The notes: a model not told the origin generated them from the letters alone. 49,288 bases of DNA from Promethearchaeota archaeon (GCA_020343655.1 CP070805.1:549425-598712), one strand, 5' to 3'. Counted from the first letter of the stretch, positions 1 through 9,252 are shown. Translations and numbers: made by a program.

Positions 1-154
1 TGAAATTTTAATATTTTCCAATTTTTTTCACGTTATCTATTCGGTGTAAATTCAATAACTATCTTTAAAACCAATTATTTAAAGTCCATTTATATTTTAA
101 CATAGAATTCATTACAATCGCAAGATTTTTCTTTTTTAATACTTTTAATCAACT

Positions 155-493
155 ATGCCAGATGAGTTCGATTTCAAGAATTATAAAAAGATGGAAGAAT
201 TTGGTAGATCAGTTGAAGGAACAAGATATTTACATTCACTGTATTTAAGAGCAGTTAATAATCCGGTTCGTCGGGAGATTTTAATAATTGTGAACAATTT
301 AAAACGTATTTCAAAAAAGGATCTCTTGAAAAAACTTCTTAATGAAAAAATAATAGAGGATGAGACTATGTTTGACTATAATATGGATTTTTTAATTAAA
401 GCTTTTTGTATTAACTCTGTTAAAGATGAAACTAATGAAGAAATCTTTTATGAAATTACTCAGAGTGGTAAAATAATTGAATATTTAGAATAG
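155..493 (+). CDS. Small winged-helix-like protein
   Basis: A 112-residue soluble protein of unassigned function. Residues 35-105 have the pattern of a winged helix: a helix beginning at NPVRREILIIV, a recognition-helix-like stretch around SKKDLLKKLL, then a beta-wing ending in FYEITQSGKIIEYL. The NPVRREIL motif is typical of ArsR-type DNA-binding domains, so a DNA-binding role is likely, but no ligand-binding cysteines are present. It starts at ATG without a clear Shine-Dalgarno sequence. The next gene runs convergently 19 bases away, so it appears to be a single-gene unit. Fold assignment is by eye; the regulated genes are unknown. Confidence 0.6.
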   Translation: MPDEFDFKNYKKMEEFGRSVEGTRYLHSLYLRAVNNPVRREILIIVNNLKRISKKDLLKKLLNEKIIEDETMFDYNMDFLIKAFCINSVKDETNEEIFYEITQSGKIIEYLE

Positions 494-512
494 AATTTAT
501 AATTTTTAATCA

Positions 513-965
513 TTATTTAATTAAATTCTTATAACAATTACAACATGGAACTCCTAAATGTAGATGATAATTTTTTAGTTTATTACTTTTAAGAGTCATT
601 AATCTGATTAATTGTTTTATTAAGATTTTCTTATTCTCATCAAAAAATACTTTTTTCAGATTAAAGAAGTGATTTGGATTCCCACATAAAGGGCATATCC
701 TATAAAATTTTATGAAATCATAAAAAATTTCTTTTTCCTCATCTGATAACTTCTCAATTTTTAAATCTGGATTATCCCTAATGATATTCCTTAGATTATT
801 TAATTCATTTAGCATCTCATCTCTTAAGAAATTAGAATTAGGGCTTCTTATATTTAAAGGAATTGTTGTTTCTTCTATTAAGATATCTCGGGTATCATAT
901 CTATCAATATATTCAACCGCTTCATTAAAGAAACGTAATGCGTTCTTTTTTTTTTTCCTACTCAT
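513..965 (-). CDS. Hypothetical protein with two Cys pairs (zinc-binding candidate)
   Basis: About 150 residues, not recognised. The C-terminal half carries CPLCGNPNH and, near the end, CCNCYK, which together could form a four-cysteine zinc site. The N-terminus is very basic (MSRKKKKNALRFF), suggesting nucleic-acid contact, but this is inference. The reading frame is open to a TTG at 1001; I prefer the ATG at 965 because it gives a conventional start. It faces the preceding winged-helix gene convergently and lies downstream of the DUF711 gene on the same strand, 31 bases away, so co-transcription with that gene is possible. Confidence 0.55.
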   Translation of the reverse strand: MSRKKKKNALRFFNEAVEYIDRYDTRDILIEETTIPLNIRSPNSNFLRDEMLNELNNLRNIIRDNPDLKIEKLSDEEKEIFYDFIKFYRICPLCGNPNHFFNLKKVFFDENKKILIKQLIRLMTLKSNKLKNYHLHLGVPCCNCYKNLIK

Positions 966-1032
966 ATCAGCAATTAAAGCGTAATTTTTGAGACTTATCA
1001 AAAAAATAATTAGATAATCTTTCTAAAAAATT

Positions 1033-2322
1033 TTATTGAAGAAATTTCAAATTTTTCTCATTTCGATTAAATAAATCATTATTGTTATCGGTAACTAATC
1101 TTCTGAAGTCAATTATCTTAGAAGGAGCAAAATATTCAAAATCAAACTCAACATCATCACCGGAGCCTTTTCCAGGGATAGGCATAAGTCTACAAGTTAA
1201 AGGTTTATTTAATGTAACTGAAATTGTACATAAATCGAGCAATATATAAAATAACTCTTTTTCTGTAATATCACCTGGAAGTGGCACCACATCGAGACCT
1301 GCTCCACACATAGTAGAGTATAATAAAAGTGAATCTAAATTGAATTTGTTTTCAGACAATCTTTTTGATAAAATAAAATCTTCTAAAACAGGTTGCATGA
1401 AACCTGAAAAGCCTATAGCCTTCTCTTTATTCATAGGGATAGAATGCTTAATTAAAGCAATACCTGTTAATGTTCCATTAGCTCCAAAATATTCAAATCC
1501 TAATTTTTCTATAGCGGTTCCAATACTCTTATCAATCTCAGGATAAGAAGCAGGGGTAAAATCTATTCCTTTAAATTCAATATCATAATTCCTACTAGCT
1601 TTTTCAGCAATTTTAGTTAAATCATCATAAATTTCATTAAATTTTGCTAATAAGTTTAGTTGAGCGTCTTTCAAGCTTTTTGATTCTTCAATAACCTTTA
1701 TTACCTCATCTGCCATTTCTAAAGCTATAGAAAATCCAGGTTTTTCTGTAAGATGATATGCGGCAGGAAAGAATGGGGTGTTTGGTTTAACGTTTGTAGA
1801 CACACAAAATTGTAAATTATTAAAAGGATCTGGCTCAGATAACTCCTTTATTATTTTTGCACCTGATTTTAATGCTGGAATATTAATACCACTTTCAGTT
1901 GATGCAACAGGTAAAGACGTGAAAAACATTCTATTACTTTTAATAAATTTTGGAACTTCATTTAATAACAATTTCTCAAAAATTCCCAATTCTTGAATAT
2001 GATTTGCTAACATAATACAGCAAGCAAAATAATCAAATCCATAATCTTTAAATATGTCTTGCAAAAAATTTAATTGCCTATTTATATCTATTAATGTCTC
2101 TTTTAAGTTTTTTTCATAAAATAATTTATTATCATAACTAAAGAGTGGTTGTGAAAAAATCCTCTTAGTTTGCACAGAAATACCTATGTCCTCAAAAGAA
2201 TTTATGATCATATCGTTAAACATAGAAAAAGATTCAAGTTTTTCTTGTAAGAACGATAAGATAGATTCATTTTTGAGTAAAAAAGGAATTATTTGCCCTA
2301 TAGAAATTGCACGGACTCTCAT
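1033..2322 (-). CDS. DUF711 / UPF0210 family protein
   Basis: A 429-residue protein matching the DUF711 (UPF0210) family over its full length. Diagnostic stretches are CVSTNVKPNTPFFPAAYH (about residues 173-190), FKGIDFTPASYPE (about 250-262), GANGTLTGIALIKHS, YSTMCGAGLDVVPLPGD (about 335-351) and PIPGKGSGDDVEFDF near the C-terminus. The family is widespread in archaea and anaerobic bacteria; its biochemical role has not, to my knowledge, been settled. No signal peptide or membrane segment. It follows hdrA on the same strand, but a hairpin-plus-T-run terminator lies between them, so it is probably transcribed separately. The length is normal for the family. Confidence 0.85.
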   Translation of the reverse strand: MRVRAISIGQIIPFLLKNESILSFLQEKLESFSMFNDMIINSFEDIGISVQTKRIFSQPLFSYDNKLFYEKNLKETLIDINRQLNFLQDIFKDYGFDYFACCIMLANHIQELGIFEKLLLNEVPKFIKSNRMFFTSLPVASTESGINIPALKSGAKIIKELSEPDPFNNLQFCVSTNVKPNTPFFPAAYHLTEKPGFSIALEMADEVIKVIEESKSLKDAQLNLLAKFNEIYDDLTKIAEKASRNYDIEFKGIDFTPASYPEIDKSIGTAIEKLGFEYFGANGTLTGIALIKHSIPMNKEKAIGFSGFMQPVLEDFILSKRLSENKFNLDSLLLYSTMCGAGLDVVPLPGDITEKELFYILLDLCTISVTLNKPLTCRLMPIPGKGSGDDVEFDFEYFAPSKIIDFRRLVTDNNNDLFNRNEKNLKFLQ

Positions 2323-2384
2323 ATTTGACGGTTATCTTTATAAATTATAATTTTAAAATCAAAATTCGCATCCAATAATATAAT

Positions 2385-2415
2385 AAAAAAATCTCTTAAT
2401 AATGTTTATAAGAGA
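2385..2415 (-). terminator. Intrinsic-type terminator behind hdrA
   Basis: Read on the minus strand, TCTCTTA (2415-2409) pairs with TAAGAGA (2398-2392) around a 10-base loop and is followed at once by seven T residues (2391-2385). It lies about 60 bases after the hdrA stop codon and before the DUF711 start, so it should end hdrA transcripts. The stem-plus-U-tract form is seen directly; use as a terminator is inference. Confidence 0.55.
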
Positions 2416-2473
2416 GTTAGTAATAAATAATTAATATTTAATCTTTAAGAAATTAATACTTATTTGGAATTTT

Positions 2474-4864
2474 TTAAATTTCGTCTAATTTTGCTTTATC
2501 TTTTAATAAGTCTTTTGTTGTAGGAGGCTTTAAATATTCATCTGGTCGAATAGGTCCTAGATCTGCTAAGACTTCTTTGAAGTCTTTTATAATTTTTGCA
2601 TATTTTTCGCCTTCTCCTGCTGATATGCTAACAATTCTAACGCGATTTTCGTTTATTTTTGCTTCAGCTAACATTTCTTTAATACTTTTATATCTTGTTT
2701 CTGCCTTTATGAATCCCGTTTCATAATGGCAATCTTGAGGGTAACAACCAGCAATTAATACTCCATCAGCACCATAGAAGAAACTTTCAAATACTAAAGA
2801 AGGATTAAGCATGGCTGTACACATAACATGAATTGTTCTAACATTTGTAGGATAAATAATTTTACTGGTTCCTGCAAGATCAGCACCTACATATGAACAC
2901 CAATTACATAAAAATGCAACTATCAATGGGGATTCTTTCTTCTCACTAAGAACCGATTTTAATTGAGCTGAAATTTGTGCTTTTCGAAATCCCGGAATAT
3001 AGAGTGCATCGTAAGGACACATTGCAGCACATGCTCCACATCCAGTACAATTCGCGGGAATTATCTTTAATTCCTTTTGCTCAATCTTTAAAGCATTGTA
3101 TATACATATATTTTCACAGAGTCTACATAAATCACATTTTTCTTTGTCAAAACAAACAACATGGGGGTCCAATTCTACTTTACCGCGAGTTATTAACGTT
3201 AAAGCTTTGGCAGCAGCACTTTCTGCTTGAGCAATGCTATTAGGTATATCTTTAGGCCCTTGGATTGCCCCTGCTAAGTAAATCCCACTCACTAATGTTT
3301 CGGAAGGGTTTACTTTTAAATGCTTTTCTAACAAAAAACCATATGGATCTTGGGAGATATTCAAAATCTTGCTTAATTTATCTGTCCCTTTTGCGGGATC
3401 TATACCTATTGCTAAAATCACTAAGTCTGTATTATTTTCGAAGAGAGAATCTTCAATTATATCTTCACCACGGATTATCAAATCATCCGAAGTATCGCTT
3501 TTTAAGATTGCTGAGATATTACTCTTTATGAAGCGTACTCCAAAAATTTCTCGTGCCCTATTATAAAATTCCTCACAATTTTTACCTACTGCTCTAATAT
3601 CAGTGTAGTATATATTAATTTCTACTCCAGGATTTTCTTTTTTTAACAAAATAGCTTGTTTAATCGCTACATTACAACATACTAAACTGCAATACTCTCG
3701 ATGAATCTTTTTATTGCGAGAACCAACACATAAAACAAAAGATACCTTTTTAGGAGGCTTTCCATTAAAAGGTCTTACGATTTTACCATGGGTTGGACCA
3801 TCACTATTAAATAATCTCTCCATTTGCATTGTTGTAATGACATCTGAATATTTTTCATAACCATATTCCCCTAGAATGGATGGATCAAACGGTTTAAGAC
3901 CAGTTGCAACTATTATTGATCCTACATTAATATTAATAATTTCAGGTTTTTGATCAAAATCAATCGCATCTCTATCGCAAGCTTGAGCGCAAGCTTTACA
4001 ACCGACACAGAATTCTTCTAAAATATTTGGAAATAAAGGAATTGCTTGAGGATAAGGAACATCTATAGCCTTTCTCGGAAAAAAAGTATCTTCTATATCT
4101 ATTGGACATACCTCTCTACATATATCGAAGCACCCAACACAATCATCTTCTTTTATGAAACGAGCATTTTTTTTTATTATTATATCAAAATTCCCAATAT
4201 ATCCATTTACTTTTTCCACTGTAGAATATGTTAATAATTCAATATTTGGATGATCTTTTACTTCTGTCATTAATGGCCCTAAAATGCATATACTACAATC
4301 CAATGTTGGAAAGGTTTTATCAAATAGTGCCATATGACCCCCAATTGTAGGTTCCTTCTCAACCAAATATACTTTATGACCGGTATCTGCAATTGCTAGA
4401 GCTGCTTTTATTCCCGCTATTCCCCCTCCAATAACTAGAGCAGATGGCGTTATATCAGAATATTGAACTTCTAATGGTTCTAAAAGTCTTACTTGTTCTA
4501 TTGCCATATTAATTTGATCTATTGCTTTTCTGGTTGCCTTATCTGGTTCATCATAATGAACCCATGAATTCTGTTCCCGAACATTAGCAAATGATATTAA
4601 AAATCGGTTAATTCCTGCTTTTTCAATAGTCTTACGAAACAATAATCCATGTAATTTAAAAGAACAAGCAGCAATAACAACACGATCAAATTTTTTTTCT
4701 TTTATTTCATCAATAATTTTATTTAGTCCTAATTCAGAACATAAATATTGATCTCTAAGTACCTTTAAATCAGGGTATTTCTCAAAATGTTTAATCAATA
4801 ACTCATTATCAATTACACCACTAATATTTTTACCACAATCACAGATAAATAAACCAATTTTCAA
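2474..4864 (-). CDS. hdrA: HdrA-MvhD fusion: heterodisulfide reductase subunit A with hydrogenase-type Fe-S domain
   Basis: A 796-residue flavin/iron-sulfur protein of the HdrA family with an MvhD domain at the C-terminus. Order: N-terminal CDCG motif (8-11); FAD-binding GGGIAG (146-151) and EKEPTIGGHM (170-178); Cys clusters at 242/245/249/253 and 286/289/292/296; HdrA-specific Cys 379, 392, 396, 397; two ferredoxin clusters (577/580/583/587 and 606/609/612/616); MvhD region 647-770 with Cys 653, 656, 682, 707 and 712. HdrA splits electron pairs at its flavin, and MvhD passes electrons to it from a hydrogenase or dehydrogenase. The start is a TTG with GAGAGGG six bases upstream. HdrB and HdrC are encoded 10 kb away, not next door. 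The MvhD motif normally reading CSGR is CTAM here. Confidence 0.93.
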   Translation of the reverse strand: MKIGLFICDCGKNISGVIDNELLIKHFEKYPDLKVLRDQYLCSELGLNKIIDEIKEKKFDRVVIAACSFKLHGLLFRKTIEKAGINRFLISFANVREQNSWVHYDEPDKATRKAIDQINMAIEQVRLLEPLEVQYSDITPSALVIGGGIAGIKAALAIADTGHKVYLVEKEPTIGGHMALFDKTFPTLDCSICILGPLMTEVKDHPNIELLTYSTVEKVNGYIGNFDIIIKKNARFIKEDDCVGCFDICREVCPIDIEDTFFPRKAIDVPYPQAIPLFPNILEEFCVGCKACAQACDRDAIDFDQKPEIININVGSIIVATGLKPFDPSILGEYGYEKYSDVITTMQMERLFNSDGPTHGKIVRPFNGKPPKKVSFVLCVGSRNKKIHREYCSLVCCNVAIKQAILLKKENPGVEINIYYTDIRAVGKNCEEFYNRAREIFGVRFIKSNISAILKSDTSDDLIIRGEDIIEDSLFENNTDLVILAIGIDPAKGTDKLSKILNISQDPYGFLLEKHLKVNPSETLVSGIYLAGAIQGPKDIPNSIAQAESAAAKALTLITRGKVELDPHVVCFDKEKCDLCRLCENICIYNALKIEQKELKIIPANCTGCGACAAMCPYDALYIPGFRKAQISAQLKSVLSEKKESPLIVAFLCNWCSYVGADLAGTSKIIYPTNVRTIHVMCTAMLNPSLVFESFFYGADGVLIAGCYPQDCHYETGFIKAETRYKSIKEMLAEAKINENRVRIVSISAGEGEKYAKIIKDFKEVLADLGPIRPDEYLKPPTTKDLLKDKAKLDEI

Positions 4865-5233
4865 TTTAATCCCTCTCTATAATAAAGTATTTTTACTGTA
4901 CTTTAATTATTATAAAGTCGATTTTTTAATAACTATTGAGATTAATTAAATTAGGATTTTAATTTTACAAATTTATAAAATTAAATAGATATCTAATTAA
5001 ATAGTTACCTAATTTTTAAATATGGGAAAACCTCCAATTCGTATCAAAAAGGAGAATTTGAAATTATTGTAATTTTAATAATTGTGCTTCAATTTTTCAT
5101 TCTATCATATATAATCCTATTAAGTATATAATAAGAAATATGTAAAAACTTTTAAATTGGGTAAGACAATTTAATTGTAATTCCAATATTGGAAAAAAAA
5201 TTTTAAAAAAAAAAAAATAAAGAGTGATATTTT
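4865..5233. other. Intergenic region between divergent hdrA and a membrane-protein gene
   Basis: No convincing gene. It should hold both promoters. An imperfect palindrome of 20 bases, centred on GATATC with one mismatched pair, spans 4981-5000, about 117 bases upstream of the hdrA start. Two further dyads at 5166-5194 are listed separately. A 16-codon ORF at 5022-5072 exists but is too short to call. The rest is A+T-rich sequence with no feature I can name. Confidence 0.5.
5166..5194 (+). promoter_or_regulatory. Two adjacent dyads upstream of membrane-protein gene
   Basis: ACAATT-T-AATTGT (5166-5178) is followed three bases later by the perfect 14-base palindrome TTCCAATATTGGAA (5181-5194), 40 bases before the start codon at 5234. 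The position fits a promoter-proximal operator of a dimeric regulator. The symmetry is directly visible; the function is inferred. Confidence 0.35.
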
Positions 5234-5989
5234 ATGGGAGAAGAAAGAGAATTAACTGCTCCAAAAATAATACTTATTATTGCAATGTTATTTATGCTTG
5301 CAGAAGGGGTAATGTATTTTTATCTCTCCGATGTAGCATTTACTGGTGATAGTTTATTGATTCTTTTTGGAATTTTAAACCTAGTATTTATCTTTTTGAT
5401 CTTTATTTCTTTAGATCTTGTTGGTACTGGCCCAGTTAAAATTCCATATTTCTGGTGGCTAATGTTAATTATTGGAGTTCTTTTGATAGTATTTTCATAT
5501 TTAATTGCAGATTTCTGGGGATATGCTTACTTAATCGCTAGTTTAGGTTTCGCAGGACTTGCAGGGGTTGCACCCTACCTTACGGGCTCTCTAGTATTAT
5601 TAGCTGTTATAATAGAGATAATGCCTAAATTAAAAGATATGAAAGCATCCAAGACTTTTGCGTTATTTGGAATCGGTTTTGCTATTTGGGATAGCGTATT
5701 TATCTTTATTCCTGGTTTTGCAACACAAATAGCCATGGTAAATGCTGTTTTTGGCATTATTTTGGCTATAGTTTTGTTAATATTAGTTCTAGATTTAATA
5801 GACATTAAAATTCCATTTACATGGTGGGTTTTACTTACAATAGCCTTTGTAATTTGGATGTGGGTTTCTCCATTTGCAGTGTATATAAATCTAACAAATT
5901 ACATGTTAACACTTACGTTTTATCCAGTAGTAGGTTGGGGCGGATTATTCCTTATGATAAGTTTTGTACTAATGTTACTTGATAAATAG
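5234..5989 (+). CDS. Polytopic membrane protein with internal duplication
   Basis: A 251-residue very hydrophobic protein with about eight or nine membrane segments; not assigned to a family. The two halves resemble each other: LDLVGTGPVKIPYFWWLML near residue 65 corresponds to LDLIDIKIPFTWWVLLTI near residue 188, and the segments before each also align, so the gene looks like a two-fold repeat of a unit of about four helices. A tiny-transporter or membrane-anchor role is possible but nothing catalytic is visible. It starts at ATG, with GTGAT (5224-5228) five bases upstream, a Shine-Dalgarno variant also seen before other genes here. A long T tract follows the stop. Confidence 0.65.
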   Translation: MGEERELTAPKIILIIAMLFMLAEGVMYFYLSDVAFTGDSLLILFGILNLVFIFLIFISLDLVGTGPVKIPYFWWLMLIIGVLLIVFSYLIADFWGYAYLIASLGFAGLAGVAPYLTGSLVLLAVIIEIMPKLKDMKASKTFALFGIGFAIWDSVFIFIPGFATQIAMVNAVFGIILAIVLLILVLDLIDIKIPFTWWVLLTIAFVIWMWVSPFAVYINLTNYMLTLTFYPVVGWGGLFLMISFVLMLLDK

Positions 5990-6000
5990 AATTTTTAATT

Positions 6001-6018
6001 CTTTTTTTTTTTATTTTT
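6001..6018 (+). terminator. T-tract terminator after membrane-protein gene
   Basis: Eleven consecutive T residues (6002-6012), then A and five more T, begin about 12 bases after the stop codon of the upstream gene. U-rich tracts without a stem are enough to stop archaeal RNA polymerase. The tract is visible; its use as a terminator is inferred. Confidence 0.4.
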
Positions 6019-6119
6019 AGATTATTTTAAAAGGTTTTTTTGAGAAACGACTCAAATACTTATTAGGATTATACTCAGTATTTTCTAATTAGGGAGATTC
6101 AAAATAATATAATCAACTG

Positions 6120-6275
6120 TTAAACTAACAATAGCTGGGTTCTTATTGAATTCATGAAATTAAAAATATGCGTTAATGTTTTATCTAATGTTTTTAGTTT
6201 TCCTTTTGGATATTTTACTTTAATATCTATCCTACTCCAATCATTATATTTTATAAAAATTAATCCATTCGGCAT
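6120..6275 (-). pseudogene. Truncated longin-like domain fragment (51 codons)
   Basis: A 51-codon ORF starting eight bases after the stop of the YkgJ-type gene on the same strand. Its product begins MPNGLIFIKYNDWSRIDIK and continues KVKYPKGKLKTLDKTLTHIF. This is the same pattern as the N-terminus of the 361-residue longin-like protein at 17359-18444 (IILTHWNTQTGPEPIIQYP, then an amphipathic helix). The domain normally needs at least 100 residues, whereas this one stops after the first helix, and no continuation is visible in other frames downstream. It is therefore best read as a gene remnant, though a short expressed peptide cannot be excluded. It is not a shadow of another gene. Confidence 0.4.
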
Positions 6276-6283
6276 GATTCATT

Positions 6284-6877
6284 CTACTCCTGAAGCATTT
6301 TTTTTGATAGAAAAGGATATACTTTAAGAATATCAAAATTATGTTCTTTCATCTCTAAAAAGTAATTTTTCTCGATTTGATATTCCTCTTTAGCCCAATT
6401 TAATATTTCCTCTCTTGAATAATATGTACCCTTTAAAAATTGCAAACCTTCGCATTTTTTTGTATAATTTTCAAAATTTTTTCTACTCGACACCATCATT
6501 TGCCAAAATGGAAATGACCTACATTGGAAGGGACGGGCTACATGAACACTACACCTGTTTTTTTTTAGAAAATGACAATGCTCATCCTCACCTGTAAATT
6601 TAAACCCGAGTGTTTTAAAACGATATGTTTTACCTCTCTGTGTCCCTGATTCTTTCCAGAAAAAAGAGTCATTGATAACTTTCACATATTTTTCAGCGAA
6701 TGTTCTTAACCCATTCTTTCCTTTAATATTTAAAAATTTAGCTAATCTAAGAATATCTTCTTTATATAAATAAACTTCACCTTCATTGAATCCTGTACAA
6801 CAATTGCCACACATCTGGCAAGAAAACTCAATTCCTTCTTCGAGTTTCTTAGAAATTTTAATCTCTGTTGTAGTCAA
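6284..6877 (-). CDS. YkgJ-family cysteine-cluster protein
   Basis: A 197-residue protein of the YkgJ/Fli-B-type zinc- or iron-chelating family (PF03692-like). The N-terminal signature is CQMCGNCCTG (C20, C23, C26, C27), followed about 75 residues later by CHFLKKNRCSVHVARPFQCR, which supplies the remaining ligands. The family binds a metal through about eight cysteines; its role is poorly known, with proposals ranging from Fe-S chaperone to oxidoreductase. Length is typical. The start is TTG at 6877 with no evident Shine-Dalgarno sequence. The gene diverges from the DNA methyltransferase gene. Confidence 0.85.
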   Translation of the reverse strand: MTTTEIKISKKLEEGIEFSCQMCGNCCTGFNEGEVYLYKEDILRLAKFLNIKGKNGLRTFAEKYVKVINDSFFWKESGTQRGKTYRFKTLGFKFTGEDEHCHFLKKNRCSVHVARPFQCRSFPFWQMMVSSRKNFENYTKKCEGLQFLKGTYYSREEILNWAKEEYQIEKNYFLEMKEHNFDILKVYPFLSKKMLQE

Positions 6878-6993
6878 AACTAAACAATTTCTCTAAAATT
6901 ATAGATTAATATTTAATATACAAATATTTAATTAATATTTAAATATTAATTCATTGATTATAATAGGCAATAAAGAAAAAGGAGTTCTAATTT

Positions 6994-9252
6994 TTGGCTA
7001 TACTACTACACCCAAATAATAAAATTGATTTAGATTCCCATTATATTACTGAAAATTTAAAAAAAGTAGAAAATATTTTAGGAAAGAATGAAATTTTCAA
7101 TAAAAAAGAGTATATAAAATGGCTTAAAGATTTTGAAATAATATATGGTAAAAAACAAGCTAATTTAAGTTTATATATTAGCTTTGGTTTAATTTACTTA
7201 ATTGGGCTTTTCTTTATAAGTAAATTTATTCTAAGAGATAAAAATTCGCTATTAAACCAGAATACTTCGTTAAAAAATTTTAAAGAATTTGAAGATAATA
7301 TAAAATCTAATTATAAAAATTTTAAAATTTACGAGTTTAAGTATTTTGATCCAATATTTAATCTTACTGAAAAGGAAGATTCATTCTTTTTTTATTCTTT
7401 CGCTTTAGAGATCTCCAATTTTGTTTTTGAATTAGATCTTCCTCCAGAATATTTTTTCGATTACCTAATTCAAAAAATCATATCTCCTATAACAAGACAT
7501 AAATCTGGAGAATATTATACACCTCCCTTCTTAACAAAAATGATGGTCAAGGAATATTACTCATTTGGAGAAACTGTCCTTGATCCTTGCTGTGGTTCGG
7601 GAAATTTTTTATCTGAAGTAGTAAAATATATTCTTTCACAGAAAGAACCAATAAAAAAGAAAATATATGCCATAAATGAGATATACGGTTATGATATAAA
7701 CCCTATTTCAATTTTTATATCAAAAATTAATTTATTATATTTATTAAAAGAACAAATCTCTGATATCAATTTAAATTTATATGTATTAGATTCATTGTTT
7801 CAAGCAGAAAAAAAGGTAAATAAAAGGTTCGATTTAATAATAGGAAATCCCCCGTGGTACACATATCGCGACATTCAATCTGTTGATTATCAAGAAAAAG
7901 TGAAAGAACTAGCAGAAAAGTTAGAAATAAAACCACTTCCAAAGAACTTACTAAATTTGGAGATTTCTTCCTTGTTTTTTGTAAAAGCGCAACAAACATT
8001 CATGAAAGCAGGAGCTAAAATATTTTTTGTAATCACAAAAGGAGTAATTACAGGGTCTCATACTTCTAGATTTCGTAATTTTAAGGGATTAAATGAGATT
8101 AAAGTATGGACATTTGATAAAAAAATTGAGGCTATCTTTAATATTGATTTTATATGCCTATTTGGAAAGAAATTACAGGATTTAGAAGAAGGCTCAAGTG
8201 AGGAGATCAAATCTTATCATTTTACCTTAAAGAGTGAGATGGAAAATATTGATTACTTTAAAAACATAGAACTTGAATTGGAAAAAATAGATACTTTAAT
8301 ACCTTATTCTATAGAAAAAAAAAGAGGAAAAACATATGTTAAAAAACTGGTTTCAAAAGAAACCATTAAAAATCTCCTACCGCTCAAAGAAAGCCATTAT
8401 AAATCACTTTTTCATAAAGGAGCAGATTTAAATCCAAGAAATCTGATTTTTATAAGATATGATAAAATTAACGATACGATAGTAAAAATTAATCCTGATG
8501 AAAAAATTTTTAAAAGAGCTAAACCACCTTGGAATAAAAAGGAATTCAAGGATGATATTGTTGAAAGAGATTATATATTTAAAGTAATTAAAAGCACCGA
8601 GTTGGTTAAGTTTCATATCTATAACTCTTATGATGTTTTTTTGCCATTAGAAAAAAACAAATTGAGTTTTAATTATGATAAATTAACTAAACATGCTAAG
8701 CGATTTTATGACAAAATCAATAATTTGTATAAACAGAATAAAAAAGAAACAACAAAGCATAAAACTTTGATGGATAATTTGAATCGGTGGTCTAAATTAA
8801 TAAATCAAAGGCAAACCTCGAAAATCAAAGTTGTTTATAATAACTCAGGATCAATTCTATATTCAGCAGTAGTAGAAGGAAATTTCTTGGTCACTGGAGA
8901 TTTATGTTTTTATGCTACAAATAATCTGGACGAGGCGCATTACTTATCAGCTATCCTAAATTCCAACCTATTAACAGAGCAAGTAAAGATAGTGAAGAGT
9001 TCTAGACATATCTTTAAGCTTCCTTTAGATTTTCCGATTAAAAGATTCGACATAGAAAATCTCAATCATCAAAAATTAGCTCAATTGGGGAGAAAAGGTC
9101 AAAGAATTGCGAAACAGACTATTAATTCTTTTATTAAAAGCAATGAAACTAGCTATACTAAATTTAAAATTCAAAATTTGCTAAACGAGGTAATAAAACC
9201 AATTTTAGCACAAATAGATGAAATTTTGATGAGAGAACTACAAAAAAGTTAA
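6994..9252 (+). CDS. N6-adenine DNA methyltransferase (Eco57I/TaqI-like)
   Basis: A 752-residue class I methyltransferase. It contains SGEYYTPP (171-178), the SAM-binding motif DPCCGSGNF (197-205), YGYDINP, and the amino-methyltransferase motif NPPW (285-288), preceded by FDLIIG. The C-terminal third, with NSGSILYSAVVEGNF and YLSAILNSNLL, looks like the TaqI-type target-recognition domain. It would methylate the exocyclic amine of adenine in a specific DNA site. The 160-residue N-terminus has no PD-(D/E)XK nuclease signature that I can see and includes a hydrophobic patch (60-80). No nuclease gene is adjacent, so this is either an orphan methyltransferase or a Type IIG enzyme with a degenerate nuclease. 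It starts at TTG with AAAAAGGAG about nine bases upstream. Confidence 0.88.
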   Translation: MAILLHPNNKIDLDSHYITENLKKVENILGKNEIFNKKEYIKWLKDFEIIYGKKQANLSLYISFGLIYLIGLFFISKFILRDKNSLLNQNTSLKNFKEFEDNIKSNYKNFKIYEFKYFDPIFNLTEKEDSFFFYSFALEISNFVFELDLPPEYFFDYLIQKIISPITRHKSGEYYTPPFLTKMMVKEYYSFGETVLDPCCGSGNFLSEVVKYILSQKEPIKKKIYAINEIYGYDINPISIFISKINLLYLLKEQISDINLNLYVLDSLFQAEKKVNKRFDLIIGNPPWYTYRDIQSVDYQEKVKELAEKLEIKPLPKNLLNLEISSLFFVKAQQTFMKAGAKIFFVITKGVITGSHTSRFRNFKGLNEIKVWTFDKKIEAIFNIDFICLFGKKLQDLEEGSSEEIKSYHFTLKSEMENIDYFKNIELELEKIDTLIPYSIEKKRGKTYVKKLVSKETIKNLLPLKESHYKSLFHKGADLNPRNLIFIRYDKINDTIVKINPDEKIFKRAKPPWNKKEFKDDIVERDYIFKVIKSTELVKFHIYNSYDVFLPLEKNKLSFNYDKLTKHAKRFYDKINNLYKQNKKETTKHKTLMDNLNRWSKLINQRQTSKIKVVYNNSGSILYSAVVEGNFLVTGDLCFYATNNLDEAHYLSAILNSNLLTEQVKIVKSSRHIFKLPLDFPIKRFDIENLNHQKLAQLGRKGQRIAKQTINSFIKSNETSYTKFKIQNLLNEVIKPILAQIDEILMRELQKS

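Noticed and set aside
5022..5072. 16-codon ORF (MGKPPIRIKKENLKLL)
   Set aside because: Too short and without support; mentioned only as content of the intergenic region.
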